From an uncultured Ruminococcus sp. (GTDB lineage Bacteria > Bacillota > Clostridia > Oscillospirales > Ruminococcaceae), in contig CAMHUJ010000052.1 of assembly GCA_946188175.1 (NCBI GenBank), forward strand, positions 1 through 8,589: 8,589 bases of DNA. The letters run 5' to 3'. How positions within the stretch are numbered: the stretch's first letter is position 1; every line of letters starts with the position of its first letter. The translations under genes and the position numbers were made by a program. Under the pieces are notes generated by a model. It saw only the letters and a program-made list of their open reading frames with translations, was not told the origin of the DNA and searched no databases. Below, piece after piece: positions 1 to 6,375 of this stretch.

Positions 1-495
1 CTCCTTCGGCGCATTGAGCGAAAGGTAAACCGGATTCCGGTCGGCAAGCTCAGGGAGCGTTTTGACCTGATCGAAGGGCTTGTTATAGTTTTCGCGGCGT
101 TCACTGTAATACCGCTGCATATGCGGCGTTGTCAGCGCGGTATAGCAGCAGCGCAGATGATCCTCCGGCACACAGAATACGAAGCCGTTGAAGCCGTGTG
201 CGGCATAGATTGCGAGCACCTGCAAATATGCCTCCGGCGCGATTGCCGCCGCAGAGACGATGCGGTCCTGTACAGGGTCATGCAGCACGGCGCCGTTTTG
301 CAGAATCAGCGGCAGCCGGAAGGGCAGTCCGCGCAGAATCGGCATGACGGAAAAGCTCGTGCGTGCAGTTGCACAGGTCAGCGGAAGCCCCTGCTCCAGC
401 AGCGTTTGCAGAATGGCAGCGCTTTCGTCGGAGATTGTGACATCCGGCTGCAAAAGCGTGCCGTCCAGATCGGTTACATATAAGATATCATTCAC
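1..495 (-). CDS. HAD-superfamily hydrolase, Cof-like (3' part beyond window)
   Basis: Likely a cytoplasmic phosphatase acting on a small phosphorylated metabolite; the substrate cannot be told. The first 165 residues are visible. Motif I is DLDGTL at residues 9-14, where D9 would be the nucleophile and D11 the acid/base. Motif II is probably the threonine in CATART (T43). The stretch LILQNGAV (63-70) is typical of Cof/type IIB HAD proteins, in which a large C2 cap follows motif II; motifs III and IV would lie beyond the left edge. The start is a GTG at 495-493, preceded by GGAG with 7 bases of spacing, so translation begins inside the end of the upstream gene. The two genes overlap by 8 bases, which suggests translational coupling. 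It is the third gene of the leftward operon. Family assignment is firm, function within the family is not. Confidence 0.85.
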   Translation of the reverse strand, partial: MNDILYVTDLDGTLLQPDVTISDESAAILQTLLEQGLPLTCATARTSFSVMPILRGLPFRLPLILQNGAVLHDPVQDRIVSAAAIAPEAYLQVLAIYAAHGFNGFVFCVPEDHLRCCYTALTTPHMQRYYSERRENYNKPFDQVKTLPELADRNPVYLSLNAPKE

Positions 496-1933
496 GGGCA
501 GGCTCCACGGGTGCATACGCAATGCGCAGCTCCGGCAGCTTCGTGACTGTCGTATAGCTGTTCATCAGTCCGTCCGGAATCTCGAGATCGTTCATGCCGG
601 ATGCAGGCGGCGCAAAGATTTTCAGCGTCAGCTCTGCGGGCGCGGTGATGCGCTTGCCGTAGAAGGCGGGCATCAGATCGAGATAATCGGTTTCCGGCGC
701 CTTATAGAACCATTTGCCGTTGCATTCGATCATGTAGTTATTCTTATCATCCCCGAAGCGCAGCTCGAAGAAATGCGGATCGGCTTTGACCTGTACTCTG
801 ACCGCGAGTCCCTCCGCATCATCGGCATTGCCCCAGCGGAGTGTGACCGGAAGCGCCGCTTCGCCGCATTCGATGATCTCCGGCAGAAACAGCGGATCGT
901 TGATCCATTGCTTAAAGGTTTCCATGACAGGCTGCGGAATGCCGTTCTCCGGATGATTCGGGTCCTCGGTTTCGAGACCGAGCCGGCCTCTGTCGCGGAA
1001 CTGATAGAAATTGATGCCGGTCAGCCAGTTCTCGGGATCCTCTTTTACGAGCCGGAAGAAGCCGTCCACCATATCGCACTGTTCATAGGGACCTGTCACA
1101 TCGCCGTCGGCATTGAATTCGCTCATGACCATAGGCTTTGTCTGTCCGCCGTTTAATTCGGTGAAGCGGCGGAAGGAGCGCTTGGTGAGATCGTAAACAT
1201 CCTTGTAGCTGTGCCGGTTATGGGAGATGCCGCCCTTTTCGGCGATATCATACGGCCAGCCCCAGTGCAGCGCCATATATTTATCGACCGACCAGATATC
1301 GGCTGCCGGAACGGTGCAGGCGAATTCCTCCTCCTTGACCATTTCGTCGGATTCGGGGTCCTCGATGCCGCCGATGCAGATGATCGTCTGGACATTCGGC
1401 GCATGGGTACGGATAATATCGCAGGCGCGGACAAAGAACTGTGCGATTTCCGCATAGTCTGCGCGCTTGTTGAATGCGAACCAGTCTCCGGTCGCCTCGT
1501 GATTGATGCGCAGGAGCACTCTGCCGTAGGGCTTTAAGTCCTCGGCGATTGCGACGAGATGCTCATCGGGGACATTCGGGTCAATGACGAGCGTCAGTGT
1601 GACATCCTGACCGTGGCGGCGGATATCCTGCATCTGCCTGAATACTTCGCCGTCGCGGCTGCCGTTTAAGCCGCCGGTATACGGGAAATAATCCTCATAG
1701 GGCGTGTCCCACTGGTTTGTCATTTCCTTCCCTGCAAAGGCGTCCTGTGCGCGCATGGGGAAGGACTCGTCCAGCGGATAGTAGCAGTACATCAGATTGA
1801 CGGAGCGCATCGGTCTGCCGAGTGCGTGCAGGATATAATCCTGCGGGACATATTCGCCGCGCTCACTGCCGTCTGTCAGATCGGCGGCGCAGCGTGCAGG
1901 TCCCATATGGATGCGGTAGATCGGAAAATTCAT
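488..1933 (-). CDS. GH26-like (clan GH-A) glycoside hydrolase, no signal peptide
   Basis: A 481-residue protein that looks like a TIM-barrel glycoside hydrolase related to family 26 (beta-mannanase type). The stretch LLRINHEATGDWF (140-152) resembles the GH26 pattern R-x-x-H-E-x-x-G-x-W and would place the acid/base at E146. MSEFN (270-274) fits the nucleophile strand, with E272. The tail from about residue 355 is rich in beta-strand and may be a small accessory domain. The N-terminus (MNFPIYRIHMG) has no signal peptide or membrane segment, so the product should be cytoplasmic, unlike most mannanases. The ATG at 1933 follows AAGGA with 8 bases of spacing. It lies 24 bases after the stop of the nicotinate phosphoribosyltransferase gene and overlaps the HAD gene by 8 bases. 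The substrate is unknown, and it could be a catalytically repurposed member of the fold. Confidence 0.65.
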   Translation of the reverse strand: MNFPIYRIHMGPARCAADLTDGSERGEYVPQDYILHALGRPMRSVNLMYCYYPLDESFPMRAQDAFAGKEMTNQWDTPYEDYFPYTGGLNGSRDGEVFRQMQDIRRHGQDVTLTLVIDPNVPDEHLVAIAEDLKPYGRVLLRINHEATGDWFAFNKRADYAEIAQFFVRACDIIRTHAPNVQTIICIGGIEDPESDEMVKEEEFACTVPAADIWSVDKYMALHWGWPYDIAEKGGISHNRHSYKDVYDLTKRSFRRFTELNGGQTKPMVMSEFNADGDVTGPYEQCDMVDGFFRLVKEDPENWLTGINFYQFRDRGRLGLETEDPNHPENGIPQPVMETFKQWINDPLFLPEIIECGEAALPVTLRWGNADDAEGLAVRVQVKADPHFFELRFGDDKNNYMIECNGKWFYKAPETDYLDLMPAFYGKRITAPAELTLKIFAPPASGMNDLEIPDGLMNSYTTVTKLPELRIAYAPVEPARE

Positions 1934-1957
1934 CTGGATAATCCTTTCCTTCGGTCA

Positions 1958-3439
1958 TTATTCCGCAAAGTAGCGGTCAAGCATTTCACGTTTGAGCTTC
2001 CAGAGCGGTTCAGAGAGGTCTACATAATATGCATGGGGATTTTCAAAGCGCTTGACCTCATCCCAGATCGTGTCAAGCTGTTCCTTGCAGTATGTGCGCA
2101 TGGTCTCGATTGAGGGCGATTCGTAGACGCATCTGCCCTTTTCAAAGACCGGTACATGCAGCTTCACGGCGCGGAAATTGGTCAGCGTCTTGCGCTTGTA
2201 TGTGAATTCCGGATCGAAGATCACATAGGGCTGCGTATCGTCGATGACCTCATCGGCAAGCGTGATGACGTCTGCGATTGCCATGCCGGTTTCGTTGTCA
2301 AAGAGACGCCACGGCGTTTTGAAGCCGGGGTTTGTGATCTTGGATGCGTTTTCGGAGAGCTTGATGCGCGGTGTCAGGACATCGGGCGCCTCCTTCGAGC
2401 CTGCGGCGGCGAGCTTATAGACACCGCCGAAGACCGGCTCGGAGCGCGAGGTCACAAGCCGTTCGCCGACGCCGAAGCTGTCGATCTGTGCGCCCTGTAC
2501 GAGCAGATCGCGGATCAGGTATTCATCGAGCGAATTGGATGCGATGATTTTGACCTCGGGCAGCCCTGCCTCATCGAGCATGATGCGGGCTTTTTTCGAG
2601 AGATACGCAATATCGCCGCTGTCGATGCGGATGCCCTGCGGCGTATGACCGGCGGCTTTCAGCTCCTTGAATACGGTAATCGCATTCGGAACGCCGGATT
2701 TCAGTACATGGAAGGTATCGACGAGCAGTGTGCAGGCGTCCGGATAGACCTTTGCATAGGCGCGGAAGGCGTCCAGCTCGGTCGGGAAGAGCTGAATCCA
2801 GCTGTGCGCCATAGTGCCGAGCGCCGGAACGCCGAATTCCCTGTCGCAGATTGCACATGCCGTACCGGCTGCACCTGCGATATAGGCTGCTCTTGCGCCG
2901 TAGAGTGCGCCATCGCTGCCCTGTGCTCTGCGGGAGCCGAATTCCATGACGGGTCTGCCGTCGGCTGCACGGACGATGCGGTTTGCCTTGGTCGCAATCA
3001 GCGACTGGTGATTGACCGTCAGCAGCAGCATGGTTTCAATAAACTGCGCCTGCATTGCCGGACCGCGGACGGTCAGCAGCGGCTCATACGGAAAGATCGG
3101 CGTGCCCTCGGGAATCGCCCAGACATCGCAGGCGAATGTAAAGTCAGCAAGATACCGGAGAAATTCCTCCGAGAAAATATGCTTTTCCCGCAGATACGCA
3201 ATATCCGAATCCGTGAAGTGCAGATTCTTCAGATATTCGATTGCCTGCTCGAGACCTGCCATAATCGCATAGCCGCCGTGATCGGGCACTGTGCGGAAGA
3301 ACAGATCAAAGCAGACCGTGACATTGCCGAGCCCGTTTTCGAGAAAACCGTTTGCCATTGTCAGCTCGTAAAAATCAACGAGCATCGTCAGATTTCTGGC
3401 GGCAAACATGGAAGAATGTTCGCTTTGCGCAGCGTTCAT
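1958..3439 (-). CDS. pncB: Nicotinate phosphoribosyltransferase
   Basis: Converts nicotinate, PRPP and ATP to nicotinate mononucleotide, the entry step of the Preiss-Handler NAD salvage route, in the cytoplasm. The 493 residues match the usual bacterial length. Visible family signatures are DFYELTMANG (22-31), EFGSRRAQG (166-174), the GTMAHSW segment with H212 as the probable autophosphorylated histidine, the phosphoribosyl-binding RIDSGD (271-276), ASNSLDE (300-306) and FGVGERLVTS (322-331). The reading frame stays open for 66 codons upstream, but I start it at the ATG at 3439: AAAGAGG lies 10 bases before it, the ELTM region begins shortly after it, and the upstream extension crosses the promoter. 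It is the first gene of the leftward operon and is preceded by a structured leader. I use the symbol pncB for the family; some databases call this clade pncB2 or NAPRT. Confidence 0.95.
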   Translation of the reverse strand: MNAAQSEHSSMFAARNLTMLVDFYELTMANGFLENGLGNVTVCFDLFFRTVPDHGGYAIMAGLEQAIEYLKNLHFTDSDIAYLREKHIFSEEFLRYLADFTFACDVWAIPEGTPIFPYEPLLTVRGPAMQAQFIETMLLLTVNHQSLIATKANRIVRAADGRPVMEFGSRRAQGSDGALYGARAAYIAGAAGTACAICDREFGVPALGTMAHSWIQLFPTELDAFRAYAKVYPDACTLLVDTFHVLKSGVPNAITVFKELKAAGHTPQGIRIDSGDIAYLSKKARIMLDEAGLPEVKIIASNSLDEYLIRDLLVQGAQIDSFGVGERLVTSRSEPVFGGVYKLAAAGSKEAPDVLTPRIKLSENASKITNPGFKTPWRLFDNETGMAIADVITLADEVIDDTQPYVIFDPEFTYKRKTLTNFRAVKLHVPVFEKGRCVYESPSIETMRTYCKEQLDTIWDEVKRFENPHAYYVDLSEPLWKLKREMLDRYFAE

Positions 3440-3449
3440 AAAACTGATA

Positions 3450-3459
3450 CCTCTTTCCT
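3450..3459 (-). promoter_or_regulatory. Ribosome binding site that sets the pncB start
   Basis: On the minus strand this reads AGGAAAGAGG, 10 bases before the ATG at 3439. It supports the internal start over the longer open frame reaching 3637. Confidence 0.7.
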
Positions 3460-3460
3460 G

Positions 3461-3505
3461 ACCGGAACAAAATATCTGCCTGCATCGGGGCAGACAGTCA
3501 CCGGT
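3461..3505 (-). promoter_or_regulatory. Terminator-like hairpin in the pncB leader (possible attenuator)
   Basis: On the minus strand an 8-base-pair stem (arms at 3489-3496 and 3473-3480, one G-U pair, 8-base loop) is followed directly by UUUUGUU (3472-3466), which is the shape of an intrinsic terminator. An outer 5-base-pair stem, ACCGG with CCGGU (3501-3505 with 3461-3465), encloses both the hairpin and the U-rich tract and ends just before the ribosome binding site. The two pairings could be coaxial, or they could be alternatives. The structure is seen by eye; the regulatory role is inferred. Confidence 0.4.
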
Positions 3506-3507
3506 TC

Positions 3508-3540
3508 GCGCGGCTCTGCGGCATGCCGGAGAAATCGCGC
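3508..3540 (-). other. First hairpin of the pncB leader RNA
   Basis: Arms GCGCG (3540-3536 on the minus strand) and CGCGC (3512-3508) enclose a nested element: UCU with AGA (3532-3530 with 3517-3515), then CGG-CAUG-CCG (3528-3519), with one mismatch between the inner stems. It lies just downstream of the predicted transcription start and just upstream of the terminator-like hairpin. I recognise no known riboswitch class. Confidence 0.35.
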
Positions 3541-3554
3541 TTTTATCCTTATAT

Positions 3555-3583
3555 ATTTTACTACAAAATCGCTGATTCGTCAA
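3555..3583 (-). promoter_or_regulatory. Promoter of the leftward (pncB) operon
   Basis: On the minus strand TTGACG (3583-3578) is followed after exactly 17 bases by TAAAAT (3560-3555). This is close to the sigma-A consensus. Transcription would start near 3548, giving a leader of about 110 bases. An 8-base palindrome, TTCATGAA (3588-3595), lies just upstream of the -35 box and could be part of an operator. Confidence 0.75.
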
Positions 3584-3631
3584 GTGGTTCATGAAATTTG
3601 CGGCGTCCTGTGTGAAAAACGGAAGGAACGC

Positions 3632-3660
3632 TTGCATTTTATCGCAATATATGGTAAAAT
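3632..3660 (+). promoter_or_regulatory. Promoter of the rightward operon, extended -10
   Basis: TTGCAT (3632-3637), a 17-base spacer, then TAAAAT (3655-3660) preceded by TGG, which makes an extended -10 element. Transcription would start near 3667, leaving a 5' untranslated region of about 25 bases with AAGGAG (3681-3686) six bases before the ATG at 3693. The short leader leaves no room for a riboswitch. Confidence 0.75.
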
Positions 3661-3692
3661 ACGTATTGTAAACCGTATGAAAGGAGCAGCGG

Positions 3693-4502
3693 ATGAATTA
3701 TTTTGCAGAAGGCTTGCAGGGCAGCGGCAAAAGCACGCTTGTCTGGAAACTGGAGGAATGCTGCTGCGGCTGTACGGTATTCCGCGAGGGCGACTACAAT
3801 CCGGCGGAGCTTGCATGGTGTGCGTATACGGATGAACGGCAGTACGGGGATGTGAAGGCGAAATATCCGGAGCTGCTCCCGCAGATTGAAGCGAATACAT
3901 TTGCAGAGGACGGTCACAGAATCATCTGTTATACGAAAATCCGGACGGCGCACGATGCCTTTTATAAGGACCTTGAGCAGTATGAGATCTATAACGGGAG
4001 AATGCCGCTTGATGCGTTCAGATCGGTGATTCTGCGGCGCTTTGAAAATCTGCACGGCGACAATATGGTCTTTGAATGCTCACTGTTTCAGAATATCATT
4101 GAGGATATGATGCTGTTCCGCAATGCATCCGATGCGGAAATCATTGATTTCTACCGGCAGATTCGCCGCGTACTGGACGGCAAAGCGTTCCGCATCCTTT
4201 ATCTGGAAACGGATGATGTATGCAAAACCATAGACGCCGTCCGGAAGGAGCGCGTGGACGAAAACGGCAGCGAGGTCTGGTTCGATATGCTCTGCGGCTT
4301 TTTTGATGCTTCGCCCTATGCAAAGGCGCGCGGCATCAGCGGAGAGGATGCGCTGATAGCACATCTGCCGTCAGCTGTTTCCGGCGGAGCATACGGTGCT
4401 CAGTGCAAAGCGGTATACCGATGCAGAGCTCGCCGCAGCGCTGTGACGGACGATACAGAATCAACCGGTCAATCTATCAAAGAAGGAGCAGATAAACAAT
4501 GA
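3693..4502 (+). CDS. P-loop nucleotide kinase-like protein, probable 3' frameshift
   Basis: A cytoplasmic P-loop NTPase with a Walker A motif at the extreme N-terminus, GLQGSGKST (7-15), as in small nucleoside and metabolite kinases. REGDYNPAELAWCA (31-44), IICYTKI (77-83), VFECSLFQN (126-134) and the RVDENGSEVWFDM region (187-199) recall a poorly characterised kinase-like family common in Clostridia; the substrate is unknown. AAGGAG sits six bases before the ATG. The family-like sequence ends near residue 225 (GEDALIAHL). After that the frame reads a Cys/Arg-rich tail that looks unnatural and overlaps the ahcY start by ATGA. In the +1 frame, 4360-4446 reads a more natural ending, with TVLSAKRYTDAELAAAL before a TGA at 4444-4446. 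I suspect a small deletion or a sequencing error, so the true end may be 4446. Confidence 0.75.
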   Translation: MNYFAEGLQGSGKSTLVWKLEECCCGCTVFREGDYNPAELAWCAYTDERQYGDVKAKYPELLPQIEANTFAEDGHRIICYTKIRTAHDAFYKDLEQYEIYNGRMPLDAFRSVILRRFENLHGDNMVFECSLFQNIIEDMMLFRNASDAEIIDFYRQIRRVLDGKAFRILYLETDDVCKTIDAVRKERVDENGSEVWFDMLCGFFDASPYAKARGISGEDALIAHLPSAVSGGAYGAQCKAVYRCRARRSAVTDDTESTGQSIKEGADKQ

Positions 4503-5746
4503 ACAGTGAAATCCGTGATCTGTCGCTCTGGGAGAGCGGCGAACAGAAAATCGCATGGGTCAAAGGAAATATGCCGCTGCTGCGGAGCATTGAGGCGGAA
4601 TTTGCGCGGACGAAGCCGTTTGCAGGCAAGCGCATCGCGCTCTCGATTCATCTCGAAGCGAAAACTGCGTATCTCTGCCGTGTCATGGCGGCAGGCGGCG
4701 CCGAGATGTATATTACCGGCTCCAATCCGTTGTCCACGCAGGATGATGTCGCTGCGGCGCTTGTTCACGGCGGACTGAATGTCTTTGCGTGGCATGGCAC
4801 GACCCCCGAGGAATACGAAGCGCATACGCGCCGCGTGATCGAAGCGCAGCCGCATTTCATCATCGACGACGGCGGCGACCTTGTCACGCTGATTCACAAG
4901 GAATATCCGCAGTATCTTGCAAATGTCATCGGCGGCTGCGAGGAGACCACGACCGGTATCCTGCGCCTGAAAGCCATGGCGGCAGCCGGTGAGCTGAAAT
5001 TCCCGATGATGCTCGTCAACGATGCAGACTGCAAGCATCTGTTCGATAACCGCTACGGCACCGGTCAGTCTGTCTGGGACGGCATCAACCGTACAACGAA
5101 TCTGATCGTCGCAGGTAAAACGGTCGTGATCGCAGGCTACGGTTGGTGCGGCAAGGGTGCGGCGATGCGTGCCAAGGGACTCGGCGCAAAGGTCATTGTC
5201 ACCGAGGTCGATCCGGTCAAGGCAATCGAGGCGGTCATGGACGGCTTTACCGTCATGAAAATGGAGGATGCCGCGAAGGCCGGCGATTTCTTCGTGACGG
5301 TCACGGGCTGCAATCATGTCATTACGGAAAAGAGCTTCCTCAATATGCATGAGGGCGCGATTCTCTGCAATGCGGGCCATTTTGACGTCGAGGTCGATAT
5401 GGCAGGGCTCCGGAAGCTCGCAGTCAGAGCCTTTGAGGCACGCAATAATATCATGGGCTATACGCTGCCGAACGGCGTGACGATCTATGTGATCGCAGAA
5501 GGCAGACTGGTCAATCTCGCAGCCGGTGACGGACATCCGGCAGAGATCATGGATATGAGCTTTGCAATTCAGGCACTCAGTGCGGAATGGCTGATTCAGA
5601 ACCGCAGCAATGTGACGGAAATGCTGAACAATGTGCCGCGTGCGGTCGATGAAGCCGTTGCGCGCAGAAAGCTGCAAAGCATGGATATCGAGATCGACAC
5701 GCTGACAGAGGAACAGCGCATTTATCTTTACGGCGCAGAATCATAA
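4499..5746 (+). CDS. ahcY: S-adenosylhomocysteine hydrolase (adenosylhomocysteinase)
   Basis: Reversibly splits S-adenosylhomocysteine into homocysteine and adenosine, relieving product inhibition of methyltransferases; cytoplasmic, with tightly bound NAD. The 415 residues match the short bacterial/archaeal form without the internal insertion seen in plants and many proteobacteria. Signatures are HLEAKTAYL (51-59), SNPLSTQDDVAAAL (75-88), DDGGDL (123-128), GCEETTTG (146-153), NDADCKHLFDNRYGTGQS (174-191, with K179, D183 and N184), the NAD-binding GYGWCGKG (213-220) and HPAEIMDMSFAIQAL (346-360). The C-terminus ends in YLYGAES and lacks the Lys/Tyr tail of the long forms. AAGGAG lies 10 bases before the ATG at 4499. 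The gene follows the kinase-like gene and is 33 bases from the next one. Confidence 0.97.
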   Translation: MNSEIRDLSLWESGEQKIAWVKGNMPLLRSIEAEFARTKPFAGKRIALSIHLEAKTAYLCRVMAAGGAEMYITGSNPLSTQDDVAAALVHGGLNVFAWHGTTPEEYEAHTRRVIEAQPHFIIDDGGDLVTLIHKEYPQYLANVIGGCEETTTGILRLKAMAAAGELKFPMMLVNDADCKHLFDNRYGTGQSVWDGINRTTNLIVAGKTVVIAGYGWCGKGAAMRAKGLGAKVIVTEVDPVKAIEAVMDGFTVMKMEDAAKAGDFFVTVTGCNHVITEKSFLNMHEGAILCNAGHFDVEVDMAGLRKLAVRAFEARNNIMGYTLPNGVTIYVIAEGRLVNLAAGDGHPAEIMDMSFAIQALSAEWLIQNRSNVTEMLNNVPRAVDEAVARRKLQSMDIEIDTLTEEQRIYLYGAES

Positions 5747-5779
5747 TCGTTTGATACGAACGAAAAGGAGGTTTTTCTA

Positions 5780-6352
5780 ATGAGCGAAGCAGCAAATGCA
5801 CTTGCAGATTTCCTGACGAAAATGGATCAGAAGCTGGATGCTCTCGACGGCAAGGTCGAGCGCTATTCCGCATACATGGTCAAAAAGCTGAATGAGACAT
5901 CTGATACGCTTGCCAATATGCAGACGGCGCAGCTCAAGCTGATGACGGAGAGCCTTGATACCATGGGCAGCCAGATCAGCGCCATGGAGCGGCAGATCGG
6001 CGCATATCTCTCGCCGGATACGACAAATGACGCCGTGATTGCAAAGCTGAATGAAACCTCTGACGCCTTGCAGCATACCATGGAGCGCAGCATCAATCTG
6101 ATTGCCTATCACGGCGACAGACTCCAGCGGAGACTGTCGGAGAGCGTGCAGCAGATCGAGAACGGCTTGCAGGAGCACAGCGCCGTATTTGAAAAGCCGG
6201 ATGCCGTGCCGGAGCAGCTGCATGCGGTGCCGGAGAAACCGGAGGGGACGTTTGAGAACCCCGAGGTGGCAGTATTTGAGAATCCGGAGGCACAGTATAT
6301 CACACCGCCGGATGTGCCGGTTGAAAATCCGGAGCCGGATATCAGAACATGA
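5780..6352 (+). CDS. Unrecognised coiled-coil protein with Pro/Glu repeat tail
   Basis: I do not recognise this 190-residue protein. It has no signal peptide or membrane segment. Residues 1-130 are charged, leucine/methionine-patterned and almost free of proline, consistent with long coiled-coil helices. They contain the phrase KLNETSD twice (36-42 and 89-95), suggesting an internal duplication. Residues 136-186 form a degenerate proline/glutamate repeat, with units such as VFEKPDA, VPEKPEG and TFENPEV, and are probably disordered. The start is clear: AAAAGGAGG at 5763-5771 stands 8 bases before the ATG and is one of the strongest such sites in the window. It sits between ahcY and the purine nucleoside phosphorylase gene, whose nearest possible ATG overlaps its TGA. 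A scaffold, an enzyme-clustering protein or a structural protein are all possible; none is shown. Confidence 0.8.
   Translation: MSEAANALADFLTKMDQKLDALDGKVERYSAYMVKKLNETSDTLANMQTAQLKLMTESLDTMGSQISAMERQIGAYLSPDTTNDAVIAKLNETSDALQHTMERSINLIAYHGDRLQRRLSESVQQIENGLQEHSAVFEKPDAVPEQLHAVPEKPEGTFENPEVAVFENPEAQYITPPDVPVENPEPDIRT
6185..6337 (+). repeat. Degenerate 21-base repeats encoding a [VF]-x-E-[KN]-P-[DE] heptapeptide
   Basis: Consecutive seven-residue units VFEKPDA, VPEQLHA, VPEKPEG and TFENPEV are followed by an eight-residue AVFENPEA and, after a break, PVENPEP. The bases have diverged (GAAAAGCCG, GAGAAACCG, GAGAACCCC, GAGAATCCG), so this is an old repeat kept at the protein level rather than a fresh tandem duplication. 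Confidence 0.6.
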
Positions 6353-6375
6353 ACAGAAAGGAAGGTGCCGGAGAT

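Larger units (their letters stand above)
3440..3692. other. Divergent intergenic control region
   Basis: No gene is supported here. The region holds the two outward-facing promoters, with 48 bases between their -35 boxes, the leader of the nicotinate phosphoribosyltransferase mRNA, and the short leader of the kinase-like gene. The 48-base gap contains the TTCATGAA palindrome at its left end and an A-rich stretch (GTGAAAAACGGAAGG), but no obvious long operator. Confidence 0.7.

Noticed and set aside
260..1156. Open frame of 298 codons on the plus strand opposite the HAD and GH26-like genes
   Set aside because: It is antisense to two genes with recognisable motifs, and its product is Arg/Cys/His-rich with no domain.
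3498..3524. Eight-codon leader peptide (MPQSRANR) on the minus strand ending just before the terminator-like hairpin
   Set aside because: There is no ribosome binding site at a workable distance, and no run of codons relevant to the pathway, so a leader-peptide attenuator is not supported.
3440..3637. N-terminal extension of 66 residues on the nicotinate phosphoribosyltransferase
   Set aside because: The extension is translated through the -35/-10 boxes and the leader hairpins, has Cys/Arg-rich non-family sequence, and a ribosome binding site precedes the internal ATG at 3439.
2156..3835. Long open frame (559 codons) on the plus strand opposite the nicotinate phosphoribosyltransferase gene
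   Set aside because: It is antisense to a gene with clear family motifs, its translation is Cys/Arg-rich with no recognisable domain, and it crosses both promoters. It is a by-product of codon bias.
4499..4502. ATGA overlap between the kinase-like gene and ahcY as evidence of translational coupling
   Set aside because: If the kinase-like gene really ends at 4446 in the +1 frame, the overlap is accidental; ahcY has its own ribosome binding site.
4469..5677. Open frame of 402 codons on the minus strand opposite ahcY
   Set aside because: It shadows an unmistakable ahcY. The translation is His/Cys/Arg-rich and family-less, and it has no promoter or supported start.
5747..5763. Inverted repeat TCGTT/AACGA with a 7-base loop between ahcY and the coiled-coil gene
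   Set aside because: Five base pairs, AT-leaning, with no U tract: too weak for a terminator and likely by chance.
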